A stretch of 64,000 nt of DNA from positions 62,001 to 126,000 of the forward strand of contig LGYU01000008.1 in NCBI GenBank assembly GCA_001302245.1. The letters are read 5' to 3'. Within the stretch, counting starts at the first letter, position 1. Every line of letters starts with the position of its first letter. The translations under genes and the position numbers were made by a program. Under the pieces are notes generated by a model. The model worked only from the letters and a program-made list of their open reading frames with translations. It did no database searches and was not told the DNA's origin. Positions 36,936 to 44,885 of this stretch are shown here, piece by piece. Source of the DNA: Chitinophagaceae bacterium PMP191F (lineage in GTDB: Bacteria; Bacteroidota; Bacteroidia; Chitinophagales; Chitinophagaceae).

Positions 36936-37041
36936 AAAACAAGCATCTTTGCACCGCCATTACAAACCGGTTACCGGTAACGTTTGCCAGCCAACAAGTC
37001 GGAGAACGCATTTTAAACAAGTATTGAAAAAACAACACAAT

Positions 37042-37611
37042 ATGAGCAATCAGGTATTATCTATCGGAAGTCAGTTTCCTGCTTTCAAAAAGAAAGCTGT
37101 GGTTTCTATTGAGAAAGGCAAAGAGTTTATTGAGCTCACAAACGAGTATGCAACTGCCAAAGGCAAATGGACAGTAATGTTCTGGTGGCCTAAAGATTTT
37201 ACATTTGTATGCCCTACTGAAATTGCTGAATTCAACAAAAAGAACAGTGAGTTTGCTGACCGTGATACAGTTTTGATCGGTGCTTCTACCGATTCTGAGT
37301 TTGTACACGCTGCATGGAGAAGAGATCACAAAGATCTGAACGATCTGAAATTCCCTATGCTGGCTGATACTTCCAAATCACTGGCTGAAGCACTGGGTAT
37401 CCTGGATGCTGAAGAAAAAATTGCATACCGTGCAACATTCATTATTGATCCCCAGGGAATCATCCGTTGGGTAAGCGTATATGATCTGAATGTAGGTCGT
37501 AATGTACAGGAAGTGATCCGTGTACTGGATGCACTGCAGACAGATGAACTGTGCCCCTGTAACTGGAACAAAGGCGAAGAAACACTGACCACTCAGTTAA
37601 GCCTGAATTAA
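37042..37611 (+). CDS. ahpC: Peroxiredoxin, AhpC/Prx1 type
   Basis: Thiol peroxidase for hydrogen peroxide and organic hydroperoxides. The peroxidatic cysteine is C57 in DFTFVCPTE. The resolving region is ELCPCNW with C171 and C173. The usual arginine-containing motif reads YRATFIIDPQGIIRWVSVYD. The frame is open from 36949, but the ATG at 37042 gives MSNQVLSIGSQFP and a normal 189 aa. The 5' region carries an OxyR-like site. The AhpD-like gene follows 99 bp downstream behind hairpins, and the two form a natural peroxidase-reductase pair. No ahpF is present. Confidence 0.95.
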   Translation: MSNQVLSIGSQFPAFKKKAVVSIEKGKEFIELTNEYATAKGKWTVMFWWPKDFTFVCPTEIAEFNKKNSEFADRDTVLIGASTDSEFVHAAWRRDHKDLNDLKFPMLADTSKSLAEALGILDAEEKIAYRATFIIDPQGIIRWVSVYDLNVGRNVQEVIRVLDALQTDELCPCNWNKGEETLTTQLSLN

Positions 37612-37660
37612 TTGAAAGCCAGATTAACAGTAAGATATTTTTTACTGTTCTGAATCATAC

Positions 37661-37692
37661 AAAGCGGCAGGCTTTTAAATTCCTGCCGCTTT
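37661..37692 (+). terminator. Hairpin between ahpC and the AhpD-like gene
   Basis: AAAGCGGCAGG and CCTGCCGCTTT form an 11-bp perfect stem around 10 nt, with a short T-rich tail. It may terminate part of the ahpC mRNA and lower expression of the next gene. A weaker hairpin, AACAGTAA/TTACTGTT, lies at 37626-37649. Confidence 0.65.
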
Positions 37693-37710
37693 TATAAAGA
37701 AAGGAGTATT

Positions 37711-38307
37711 ATGAGCCAGGTGATTGTACAAAATGAAACTTTTACCAATCTGCTGGATGATCTGCAGATACCTGATTATACACCTTCGGCCAATGCACAG
37801 CAATTGTTGCAAACCGAAGGACGCTACATTAAAGACCTGAAAATTAATGTCAGCAATGTTCTGAACAACACTCAATACCTGAATAAAAAGGAAGCATTGC
37901 TGCTGGCCTATGCCGTGGCAGTGAATGAGTGTTTTGATCTGTTGAAAGATACTTTCAGCAAACAGGCGCAGCAAGCAGGTGCTACAGAAGCTGAGTTGTC
38001 CGAAATAGTGGCCTGTACTTCACTGATGAACACCAATAACATTTTTTACCGTTTCCGTCATTTTGTAAAAAAGGATTTTTACAGCAATCAGCCGGCCGGT
38101 ATTAAAATGAGCATAATGATGAACCCTGTACTGGGTAAAGAGTTCTTTGAGCTGCTGAGCCTGGTGATCTCTTCCATCAATGGTTGCGAAATGTGTGTTA
38201 CCTCGCACGAACAATCCGTATTGCAACACGGCAGTTCAGAAGCACGTGTACTGGAAAGTGTAAAACTGGGTGCTGTGCTGAAAGGACTGATCACTGTACT
38301 GTCGTAA
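37711..38307 (+). CDS. ahpD: AhpD-like carboxymuconolactone decarboxylase family protein
   Basis: Probable thiol reductase partner of the peroxiredoxin. The all-helical AhpD-like fold contains the redox motif C159-E-M-C162 with H166 close behind (NGCEMCVTSHEQSV), the CxxC...H arrangement of alkylhydroperoxidase D. At 198 aa it is within the family range. Position behind ahpC supports pairing. A bidirectional terminator follows. In organisms lacking AhpF, AhpD links peroxiredoxin to lipoamide or similar reductants; that role here is inference. Confidence 0.9.
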   Translation: MSQVIVQNETFTNLLDDLQIPDYTPSANAQQLLQTEGRYIKDLKINVSNVLNNTQYLNKKEALLLAYAVAVNECFDLLKDTFSKQAQQAGATEAELSEIVACTSLMNTNNIFYRFRHFVKKDFYSNQPAGIKMSIMMNPVLGKEFFELLSLVISSINGCEMCVTSHEQSVLQHGSSEARVLESVKLGAVLKGLITVLS

Positions 38308-38346
38308 GATATTATAACCGCAGATCAAACCCCGTCTGCACCAAAT

Positions 38347-38383
38347 AAAAAAGCAATTCTGTATTTCAGAATTGCTTTTTTTT
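38347..38383. terminator. Bidirectional intrinsic terminator
   Basis: AAAAAAGCAATTCTG and CAGAATTGCTTTTTT form a 15-bp stem around a TATTT loop, with T runs in both directions. It serves the AhpD-like gene and the opposing small membrane protein gene. Confidence 0.9.
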
Positions 38384-38405
38384 ATATAAAAGGGGTTGGG
38401 ATCTG

Positions 38406-38582
38406 TTAGCTGAAAGTAGATTTCTTTTCACCCATCAGGGTAATCCAGCAGGCAAACGATACAATACTGGTCATAGTAATCAGGGCCGACGCGTAATAAA
38501 CACCATTCACATACAGCAAAGCACCGGTAACACTACCTAATGCAATCAAAATGGGCATCAGAATACTAAGAATCGTCTTCAT
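38406..38582 (-). CDS. Small two-helix membrane protein, 58 aa
   Basis: Function unknown. From the ATG at 38582 the protein reads MKTILSILMPILIALGSVTG, then a short loop (LYVNGVYY) and a second helix (ALITMTSIVSFACWITLMG), ending in a charged tail. An extended frame to 38636 would add 18 non-hydrophobic residues and is less likely. It faces a bidirectional terminator. Coding is supported by the clean two-helix pattern. Confidence 0.6.
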   Translation of the reverse strand: MKTILSILMPILIALGSVTGALLYVNGVYYASALITMTSIVSFACWITLMGEKKSTFS

Positions 38583-38737
38583 AACAAACAATTTTGAGGG
38601 ATGAAACATTCGGTTGTCTATAGCTATCTCCACCATTTGCTATAATAGATTGTGTAAAAGGCCGGCCGTTTACTAAAGAAATCTTAATGTCATCCTGATA
38701 GGCTGTTAATAAACTGATTATTAAGGGGAAATAATAC

Positions 38738-38768
38738 GGGCTGACATCATTCAGAAGGATGTCAGCCC
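38738..38768 (-). terminator. Hairpin downstream of the ROK kinase gene
   Basis: GGGCTGACATC and GATGTCAGCCC form an 11-bp perfect stem around 9 nt. The tail on the minus strand is weak (TATTATTT). Confidence 0.55.
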
Positions 38769-38809
38769 TAAAAAAAGTGATATGAAGAAGGAAATCTTCC
38801 TTAATGAAT

Positions 38810-39721
38810 TTACGCTACCAGCGCAGCAGCGCCAAAAACGCCGGCACTATCGCCCAGCGCGGGTTTTAAAACAGGCACATCTACACGGTTGTTGAAAATA
38901 AAATGCTGTAGTGATTCAACACCTTTGGAATAGATGGCATCAATATTTCCAACACCACCACCCACTACGATCACATCCGGATCCAGCAGGTTCACCACTA
39001 CAGAAACAGCTTTACCAAAGAAATGACATAAGCGTTCAATGGTCTGCGTGGCAGCATGATCGGTACCGGCCAGATGGAGTGCAATGATCTGTTTCAATGT
39101 GCACTCGCTGCCACCGATACTTTTGTAAAACCGTTGTAAGGCCGGGCCTGCAATAACTGTTTCCACGCAACCGGTTTTACCGCAATAACAGGGTCCGCCG
39201 GAATCATCCAGGTGATTGTGTCCCCATTCACCGGCAATACCGTGTTTACCATTCCATATCTGTCCGTTTATAACAATGCCACCGCCAACACCGGTGCCCA
39301 TAATAATCCCAAAAACTACCTGTGCGCCGGGTGCCTGTTGTTTTACAACGCCCCAATGTGTTTCGGCCAGTGCAAAACAATTGGCATCATTGGCCAGTAC
39401 TGCCGGCAATTGTAATTTTTCTTCCAGGTCTTTCTGCAATGGCATGCCATTGAGTGATGTGCTGTTGCTGTTTTTCATAGTCAGCAGTACAGGATCCAGC
39501 ACACCGGGCGTACCAAAACCAACACGTGTTGGTGTTAAGCCCGATTGTTGCTGCATGGTTTGCAACAACCTATGGATCTGTTGCAATACGTGCTGATAAC
39601 CTTTGTGACCTTCTGTATCAATTCTTGTACGTACAATAGGTTGCGGATTGTCCAGTGAAGGAAGAATAACGCCTTCAATTTTGGTACCTCCCAGGTCAAT
39701 GCCCCATAATGGTTGCTGCAT
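38810..39721 (-). CDS. ROK family sugar kinase (glucokinase-like)
   Basis: ATP-dependent kinase of glucose or a related sugar. The N-terminal phosphate loop is GIDLGGTKIEG, and the substrate region reads GTGVGGGIVINGQIWNG and AGEWGHNHL. The zinc-binding ROK signature is CYCGKTGCVE. The C-terminal nucleotide loop is IVVGGGVGNID. No DNA-binding domain precedes it, so it is an enzyme rather than a repressor. At 303 aa it is standard. It lies 45 bp beyond kdsB on the same strand and may be co-transcribed with it. Exact substrate unknown. Confidence 0.93.
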   Translation of the reverse strand: MQQPLWGIDLGGTKIEGVILPSLDNPQPIVRTRIDTEGHKGYQHVLQQIHRLLQTMQQQSGLTPTRVGFGTPGVLDPVLLTMKNSNSTSLNGMPLQKDLEEKLQLPAVLANDANCFALAETHWGVVKQQAPGAQVVFGIIMGTGVGGGIVINGQIWNGKHGIAGEWGHNHLDDSGGPCYCGKTGCVETVIAGPALQRFYKSIGGSECTLKQIIALHLAGTDHAATQTIERLCHFFGKAVSVVVNLLDPDVIVVGGGVGNIDAIYSKGVESLQHFIFNNRVDVPVLKPALGDSAGVFGAAALVA

Positions 39722-39765
39722 GGAGAAAAAATTTAATGATCCAGAAACAGTGATGTGCTATGAAA

Positions 39766-40494
39766 TTATAAAAAACCCGCAGCTCTTTCCAGATCTTCCG
39801 GCGTATCAATTTCCACTCCCATATAATCAACCACCGCCATTTTTAATGGAATTCCGTATTCAAGATAACGGAGACACTCAATTTTTTCAGCGGTTTCCAA
39901 TGGTGTCATCGGCCATGATGTAAAATCGAGCAGTGCCTGTTTGCGGAATGCATATACACCAATATGTTCATAGTAAGTAATAGCTGTTTCTTTATTGCGT
40001 GGATAAGGGACCACGCTGCGGCTGAAGAACAATGAGTTCATATTTCTGTCAACCGCTACTTTTACATAATTGGGATCTTCAATAAATTTTTGTTCGGTCA
40101 GTACCTGCATCAGTGATGCCACCTGCACCTGTTTGCCGGCTTCTCCTTCAAACAACTGCAATAATTTTTGCAGCGGTGCTTTTTTCACAAAGGGTTCATC
40201 GCCCTGTACGTTGATCACAATATCTACATCCATATCTGCGATGGCTTCAGCAATACGATCGCTGCCGCTTTCATGCTGTCGGATGCTTTTTATGGCTTTA
40301 CCGCCGTGTGTGGTGATCTCATTGTAAATAATATCACTGTCGGTCACTACCCATACTTCATCAAAAAGTCCGGTAGCAACCGTATTATCGTATGTGTGAC
40401 GGATAACGGGTTTTGATCCCAGTTGCTGCATCAGTTTGGCAGGGAAACGGGTGGCTGCATAGCGCGCCGGAATCATGGCAATGACTTTAGACAT
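39766..40494 (-). CDS. kdsB: 3-deoxy-manno-octulosonate cytidylyltransferase (CMP-Kdo synthetase)
   Basis: Activates Kdo, or Kdo8N, with CTP for lipid A glycosylation. The N-terminal CTP loop reads MIPARYAATRFPAKL, and NVQGDEPF near residue 95 is the conserved acidic site. YEHIGVYAFRK and LEQLRY-like ECLRYLEYGIP follow, ending GVEIDTPEDLERA. The ATG at 40494 gives 242 aa; a GTG two codons earlier is less likely. In Shewanella the KdsB encoded beside kdnAB acts on 8-amino-Kdo. Here kdnB and kdnA are in the same window, so the same substrate is plausible. Confidence 0.96.
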   Translation of the reverse strand: MSKVIAMIPARYAATRFPAKLMQQLGSKPVIRHTYDNTVATGLFDEVWVVTDSDIIYNEITTHGGKAIKSIRQHESGSDRIAEAIADMDVDIVINVQGDEPFVKKAPLQKLLQLFEGEAGKQVQVASLMQVLTEQKFIEDPNYVKVAVDRNMNSLFFSRSVVPYPRNKETAITYYEHIGVYAFRKQALLDFTSWPMTPLETAEKIECLRYLEYGIPLKMAVVDYMGVEIDTPEDLERAAGFL

Positions 40495-40537
40495 AATCAC
40501 TTTTTTGGAGCCACAAAGGTAGGGTTGCTGTCTTTAA

Positions 40538-41617
40538 TCAGCGGGTATAATAATCGCGCAATAGCCTTGCAAAGTTCAGTACTACGCTTCTGCCATTGGG
40601 CGGACCGCTGTTGCACAATACAAGAATGCCGATGTTCTTTTCTTTAATGATCTCTGCATAACAACTGAAAAAGGGATCTTTTCCAAATGCGTGACTGGTA
40701 TGGAAATTTTTCCAGCGTTCGTTTTCCCATCCCATAGCATACCCGTTGAATCCAAAAAGCATTTTTTCAGCTGCTGCCTTTTGTGTCTGGAATGTTTTTA
40801 ACAGGTCTTGCAGGTATACAACGTAATCATGCGCACTGATGTTTAGATTACCGGCGGGTGCCAGTGCTGCAATCATACGTTCAGGTGGATTACGGGTTTC
40901 GATAACCAGTGAACCGGCACTATAGGTATGTCCTGCAGGCAACAGAGAATCGTGTATACCTGCAGCGCCGGTTGCAGCGCGTATGTTCAATGGCTTATTG
41001 ATATATTGCTCCACCAGATCTTCCCATGATCTGCCCGTTGCTTTTTCCAGCATGGCTGCTGCTACCACCGTGCCCGCTACTGAATAGGTGGCCATTGAAC
41101 TGTCCAGTATCAGCAGCGGCTGACGTTTTAATGCCATTAACACAAAGTTCCGGCGTTGTTCTGCAGTGTTTTTACCGGTAAGCTGGAATGCCAGTTTATG
41201 ATAGTCAGAATCGGCAGGATATTCAGGAATACCACCACGCTGTGTCAGTAACTGTTGCAGGGTAACGCGGTAATAGAACTTGGATATTTTACCACTCAGT
41301 TCCGGCATTACACCAATGATGGTGCTGTTCCATTGGAGTTTACCGCTTTCAACAATTTTTGTGGCAATGCCGGCTGTGATAGCAGTGGTATTGGAACCAA
41401 TATAGAAATAGTCGGAGAACCGGATGTTTTCGCGTGAGCGGAAAACACGTACACCGGTAGTGCCGGAATCAATAATATGATCGGGGGTAAAAACAGCATA
41501 TACCAGGCCTGGTATACTGCGGTACTTACGCACGCTATCGGCAATAAGGCTGAAGGTTTGGGCAAAACCATAAAATCCACTGCCCAGTAAAAGGGCAATG
41601 AACAAAAACTTTTTCAT
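40538..41617 (-). CDS. Serine hydrolase-like protein (beta-lactamase fold) lacking catalytic lysine
   Basis: Secreted member of the class C beta-lactamase/DD-peptidase-like family, probably inactive. A signal peptide (ending GFAQ) precedes the fold. The nucleophile region reads YIGSNTTAIT where active members have SxxK, so Ser remains but the Lys is Thr. The second motif is YSVAG rather than Y-x-N. The third region, HAFGKDPF, only weakly recalls the HxG motif. The fold is otherwise complete at 359 aa with no frameshift. A role in binding peptidoglycan or another ligand is possible. It lies just upstream of kdsB on the same strand (43 bp). Confidence 0.8.
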   Translation of the reverse strand: MKKFLFIALLLGSGFYGFAQTFSLIADSVRKYRSIPGLVYAVFTPDHIIDSGTTGVRVFRSRENIRFSDYFYIGSNTTAITAGIATKIVESGKLQWNSTIIGVMPELSGKISKFYYRVTLQQLLTQRGGIPEYPADSDYHKLAFQLTGKNTAEQRRNFVLMALKRQPLLILDSSMATYSVAGTVVAAAMLEKATGRSWEDLVEQYINKPLNIRAATGAAGIHDSLLPAGHTYSAGSLVIETRNPPERMIAALAPAGNLNISAHDYVVYLQDLLKTFQTQKAAAEKMLFGFNGYAMGWENERWKNFHTSHAFGKDPFFSCYAEIIKEKNIGILVLCNSGPPNGRSVVLNFARLLRDYYTR

Positions 41618-41661
41618 GATGATTATTTCAATGAAAAGGGACGGGGCTGTAATAATGCAGC

Positions 41662-42480
41662 CTAATAGTCGGTTTTTATGGAATTGTTAAAGGGAATCCG
41701 CAACTGGTAACCCACATTCTCGTCCGTAGCATCGTTTAATACATCCAGTCCGTAGTGCAGGCTTTTTGGGTCAGCGTACGCAAATGTACCGAACAAACGG
41801 TCCCACAAAGAAAAAATGTTAGAATAATTTGTGTCTGTATAAGGACGCTTATAATGGTGATGTACTTTATGCATATTGGGAGATACCAGTATCCAGCTGA
41901 TGGGTTTATCAAGCCATTCCGGCACATGTATATTGGCATGATTGAAGTGGGTAAAAACAGCCGCCACACTGCGATACAGGAAGTACATGCCGATAGGCAG
42001 ACCTATCAGGAAAACACCAATGATGGTAGAGGTTTCACGGAATAGCCATTCACCAGGATGATGCCGTGTGCCGGTGGTTACATCAACCTTGGTATCGCTG
42101 TGATGGATCATATGAAACTTCCACATCCACTTTACCTTGTGCATAGCATAATGTGGTGCATACTGACCAAAGAAGTCCATAAAGAAAAGTCCCAGCAGAA
42201 TAAACAACCATAAAGGCAAATGCACCATATTCAGTAATCCAAACTTGTGTTTGGTAACCCATGCGCAGGCCTGTATAGTGATGGTGCCCAACAATAAATT
42301 GAGAATAACAGTAGTGAGCAGGAACAACAGGTTTACCCCGGCGTGTTTATAACGCTTCCATGAAAAGGAAAACAAAGGATAATAGCCTTCCAGCAACCAG
42401 AAAAAGATCATACCGCCCAGCAGGATGACCATGCGTTGCCAGCTTTGAATATTTTCCCAGAAGTGCATGAACTGTTCCAT
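41662..42480 (-). CDS. Sterol desaturase / fatty acid hydroxylase superfamily protein
   Basis: Integral-membrane di-iron oxygenase-type protein. Histidine clusters are in place: APHYAMHKVKWMWKFHMIHH, TGTRHHPGE, FTHFNHANIH and PNMHKVHHHYKRP. Several membrane helices frame them. The terminal part reads NIFSLWDRLFGTF, typical of the family. Substrate (fatty acid, sphingoid base or carotenoid) cannot be told from sequence; sphingolipid modification is a reasonable guess for this phylum. The ATG at 42480 gives MEQFMHFWENIQ; the TTG at 42486 is less likely. Confidence 0.92.
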   Translation of the reverse strand: MEQFMHFWENIQSWQRMVILLGGMIFFWLLEGYYPLFSFSWKRYKHAGVNLLFLLTTVILNLLLGTITIQACAWVTKHKFGLLNMVHLPLWLFILLGLFFMDFFGQYAPHYAMHKVKWMWKFHMIHHSDTKVDVTTGTRHHPGEWLFRETSTIIGVFLIGLPIGMYFLYRSVAAVFTHFNHANIHVPEWLDKPISWILVSPNMHKVHHHYKRPYTDTNYSNIFSLWDRLFGTFAYADPKSLHYGLDVLNDATDENVGYQLRIPFNNSIKTDY

Positions 42481-42587
42481 ACGCAATAGCAGATCGTTAC
42501 CGGTAAGTTACGTAAAAAAGTACGGAACAGGTAGTGCTGTTGCGCGAAAAGTCAGCAGCAACGGGCTATTGATTGATTTGCAGGCGA

Positions 42588-42983
42588 TCAGGAAATATCT
42601 TCAAATTCGTGGTCACAATCGTAGCAGTGATAGACCTTTTTTACTGCAATGGCGTAACTGCCAAATAACCAGGTGACAATGGCAGAAAACCAGTTGGCCG
42701 GATTACTGTTCTGTGGAATGAATTGTACGTTCACCGAACCGCATTGCGGACATACAACAGCATTTTTATAGGCCTCTTCAAACGCTGCCAGCAATTCTGC
42801 TGCACGTTCCACCTGTGATTCGTATACCATTAGTTTAATACCGCCGATGGCATTACTGAGAATGGGATCAATAGTAACGGTATTTTCATCCTGCAGGTAA
42901 GCCTGGATGCCTTCTGCTTCCAGTTTTTGCAGAACAATGTTGGCAGAAATATAATTGTCGTATGAACGGATGGGCCTGAACAA
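42588..42983 (-). CDS. DUF2007 domain protein with zinc ribbon
   Basis: Small protein with an N-terminal DUF2007 domain (SYDNYISANIVLQKLEAEGI, then LMVYESQVERAAELL), usually described as a putative signal-transducing domain. A zinc-ribbon-like pair, CPQCGS and CYDCDHEF, follows. The stretch between the two CxxC knuckles contains a hydrophobic segment (SAIVTWLFGSYAIAV), as if a membrane loop interrupts the ribbon. There is no ATG in the frame; the TTG at 42983 fits the usual start of the domain. Function unknown. Confidence 0.85.
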   Translation of the reverse strand: MFRPIRSYDNYISANIVLQKLEAEGIQAYLQDENTVTIDPILSNAIGGIKLMVYESQVERAAELLAAFEEAYKNAVVCPQCGSVNVQFIPQNSNPANWFSAIVTWLFGSYAIAVKKVYHCYDCDHEFEDIS

Positions 42984-43110
42984 TCGGAAGATTTGCAGTA
43001 AGGTATGAAAAAATCACTGCTTGTAAAAACGGCTGCTGTATACTATACATACAATAAAAAGACCGTCTTTTTTGAAGACGATCTTTTCTGAATATGATTA
43101 TAAGTGTTTA

Positions 43111-44226
43111 TTAGCTGTTCAGCATCAGCGGCATTACCAGCATCAGCATTTCTTCGTTTTCGTCCTGCTCTGTTGGTTTAATAATACCTGCTTTGGTAGA
43201 AGTAGAAAGATCAACGGTTACATCGTCGCTTTCTGCTGCATTCAGCATTTCGATCAGGAATTTGGCGTTGAATGCGATCTGCAGGTCTTCACCATTGTAC
43301 TGACATTTCATACGCTCGTTACCTTCAAATGAAAAGTCGATGTCCTGTGCTGTCAGTTGCAGTTCGCTGCCGCTGATGCTCAGTACCACTTGGTTGGTGC
43401 TTTTGTTACTAAATACACCCACGCGACGCAATGCACCCTGGAAATCATTTTTGTTCACCACCAGTTTATAAGGATTATCTACAGGAATAACCACTTTATA
43501 ATCCGGGAAACGGGCGTCGATCAGGCGACAGCTCATTTGTGTAGTACCGTGTTTTACAAACAAGTGATTGGTATTGTAACTGATGGTCAGTTCATCTTCA
43601 TTACCGGGCAAAGCGCCTTTCAGCAGGTTCAGCGGTTTGCGCGGAACGATCATAGAATCGTTTTTAGGGCAGCTTACTTCTTTGCGTTTGTAACGAACCA
43701 GGCGGTGTGCGTCGGTGGCCACAAACTGCAACCCCTTTTTATCCATTTCAAAAAATACACCGGTCATAGCTGGACGCAGATCATCGTTGCTTACTGCAAA
43801 CAATGTTTTGCTGATGGCTGTAACCAGGGCTGAAGATGTCATGGTGAAAGAAGTTGTATCATCTGATACAGGTTCTTTCGGAAAGTTATCAGGGTTTTCG
43901 CCCATTACTTTATACTTACCATTGTCGCTGGTAATTTCAACACCGTAATTTTTATCAATGTTGAAGGTCAGCGGCTGGTCGGGGATATTTTTCAGTGAAT
44001 CGATCAGGATCTTTGCCGGGATGCAAACGCGACCGGTATCTTTCGCCTCCACATCCAGTTGCACTTTCATTACGGTTTCCAGGTCGGTGGCAACAATCGT
44101 CAGCTTGTTTTTCTCTACTTCAAATAGAAAATCTTCCAATATGGGCAATACAGTGTTGGCATTGATAACGCCACTGATCTGCTGCAGTTGCTTCAACAAG
44201 GCCGACGAAGAAACGATGAACTTCAT
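43111..44226 (-). CDS. dnaN: DNA polymerase III beta sliding clamp
   Basis: Ring-shaped processivity factor for replication. The start MKFIVSSSALLKQLQQISGV is typical, followed by the three clamp domains: VLPILEDFLFEVEKN, DLRPAMTGVFFEMDKKGLQFVATDAHRLVRY in domain II, and a C-terminal LMLVMPLML of the usual ML form. The ATG at 44226 (371 aa) follows a -7 box; a TTG at 44238 is less likely. dnaN is often near oriC, and lies 15 kb from the candidate origin here. recF and dnaA are not in the window. Confidence 0.97.
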   Translation of the reverse strand: MKFIVSSSALLKQLQQISGVINANTVLPILEDFLFEVEKNKLTIVATDLETVMKVQLDVEAKDTGRVCIPAKILIDSLKNIPDQPLTFNIDKNYGVEITSDNGKYKVMGENPDNFPKEPVSDDTTSFTMTSSALVTAISKTLFAVSNDDLRPAMTGVFFEMDKKGLQFVATDAHRLVRYKRKEVSCPKNDSMIVPRKPLNLLKGALPGNEDELTISYNTNHLFVKHGTTQMSCRLIDARFPDYKVVIPVDNPYKLVVNKNDFQGALRRVGVFSNKSTNQVVLSISGSELQLTAQDIDFSFEGNERMKCQYNGEDLQIAFNAKFLIEMLNAAESDDVTVDLSTSTKAGIIKPTEQDENEEMLMLVMPLMLNS

Positions 44227-44246
44227 ATAGTTATTCAAGATTTGAG

Positions 44247-44254
44247 CAAATATA
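44247..44254 (-). promoter_or_regulatory. TAnnTTTG -7 box of dnaN
   Basis: TATATTTG on the minus strand, an exact -7 match, 20 bp upstream of the dnaN ATG. TTTG further upstream is spaced by only 15 bp. Confidence 0.6.
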
Positions 44255-44450
44255 AAGTTCTGCGGGATACAAATAACCTGTTTTTTTAAACAGTAGAATC
44301 CACAAATGGCCGCCGGTAGTTATCTGGCTGGTGGTGGCCGGTTGCCGGCGGCGGGCGAGGGAATACCCGTGTTTACCCTTATACCATGCCGTGCACCGGG
44401 GCTATTGGGGGGATTGTATTATCTTTCGGCTATATTGATCCTGTACTGCA

Positions 44451-44684
44451 ATGATGGAAAATGATATCAGGGGTTTTCTGAAACGTATTGTCTGGTCGCT
44501 GGCACTGGGACTGTTCTGGCTGTTTATTGCCCTCAGTATCGGTCTTTATACCGGTTTGCTGGTGCCGGAACATGGTGTACATACGCCCCAGATCATATTT
44601 TATATTTTCCTGGCGGTCACCTTTGCCTGGGTAGCTTTTACCATTTACCGGATGTGGAAAGGCAAAACGCCGCCGAAGGATTAA
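44451..44684 (+). CDS. Small two-helix membrane protein, 77 aa
   Basis: Function unknown. The sequence begins MMENDIRGFLKRIVWSLALG and has two hydrophobic helices (about residues 13-37 and 47-64), separated by a short loop VPEHGVHTPQ and ended by the basic tail RMWKGKTPPKD. The pattern is that of a real small inner-membrane protein. It is divergent from dnaN and 160 bp before the next gene's promoter, so it need not belong to the envelope module. Confidence 0.75.
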   Translation: MMENDIRGFLKRIVWSLALGLFWLFIALSIGLYTGLLVPEHGVHTPQIIFYIFLAVTFAWVAFTIYRMWKGKTPPKD

Positions 44685-44838
44685 GCTGGTTACTCCGTCT
44701 ATAGGGGTATGCATGCAGATATTTTCATTTTTTCTTTAATAACAGGTTCTCTACCATTACACTACCACACTTACCCACGTCCGTAGCTGATTTATCAACA
44801 CCAGCCTGGCTGCAATTCTTTTCTGCAAAAGCTGATAT

Positions 44839-44846
44839 TATATTTG
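44839..44846 (+). promoter_or_regulatory. TAnnTTTG -7 box of the envelope module
   Basis: TATATTTG, an exact -7 match. The TTG within it could be mistaken for a start codon of the next gene. Confidence 0.6.
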
Positions 44847-44885
44847 AGTTGCCTTATTCACCAAACCTCCTTAAAACGTACCGGT

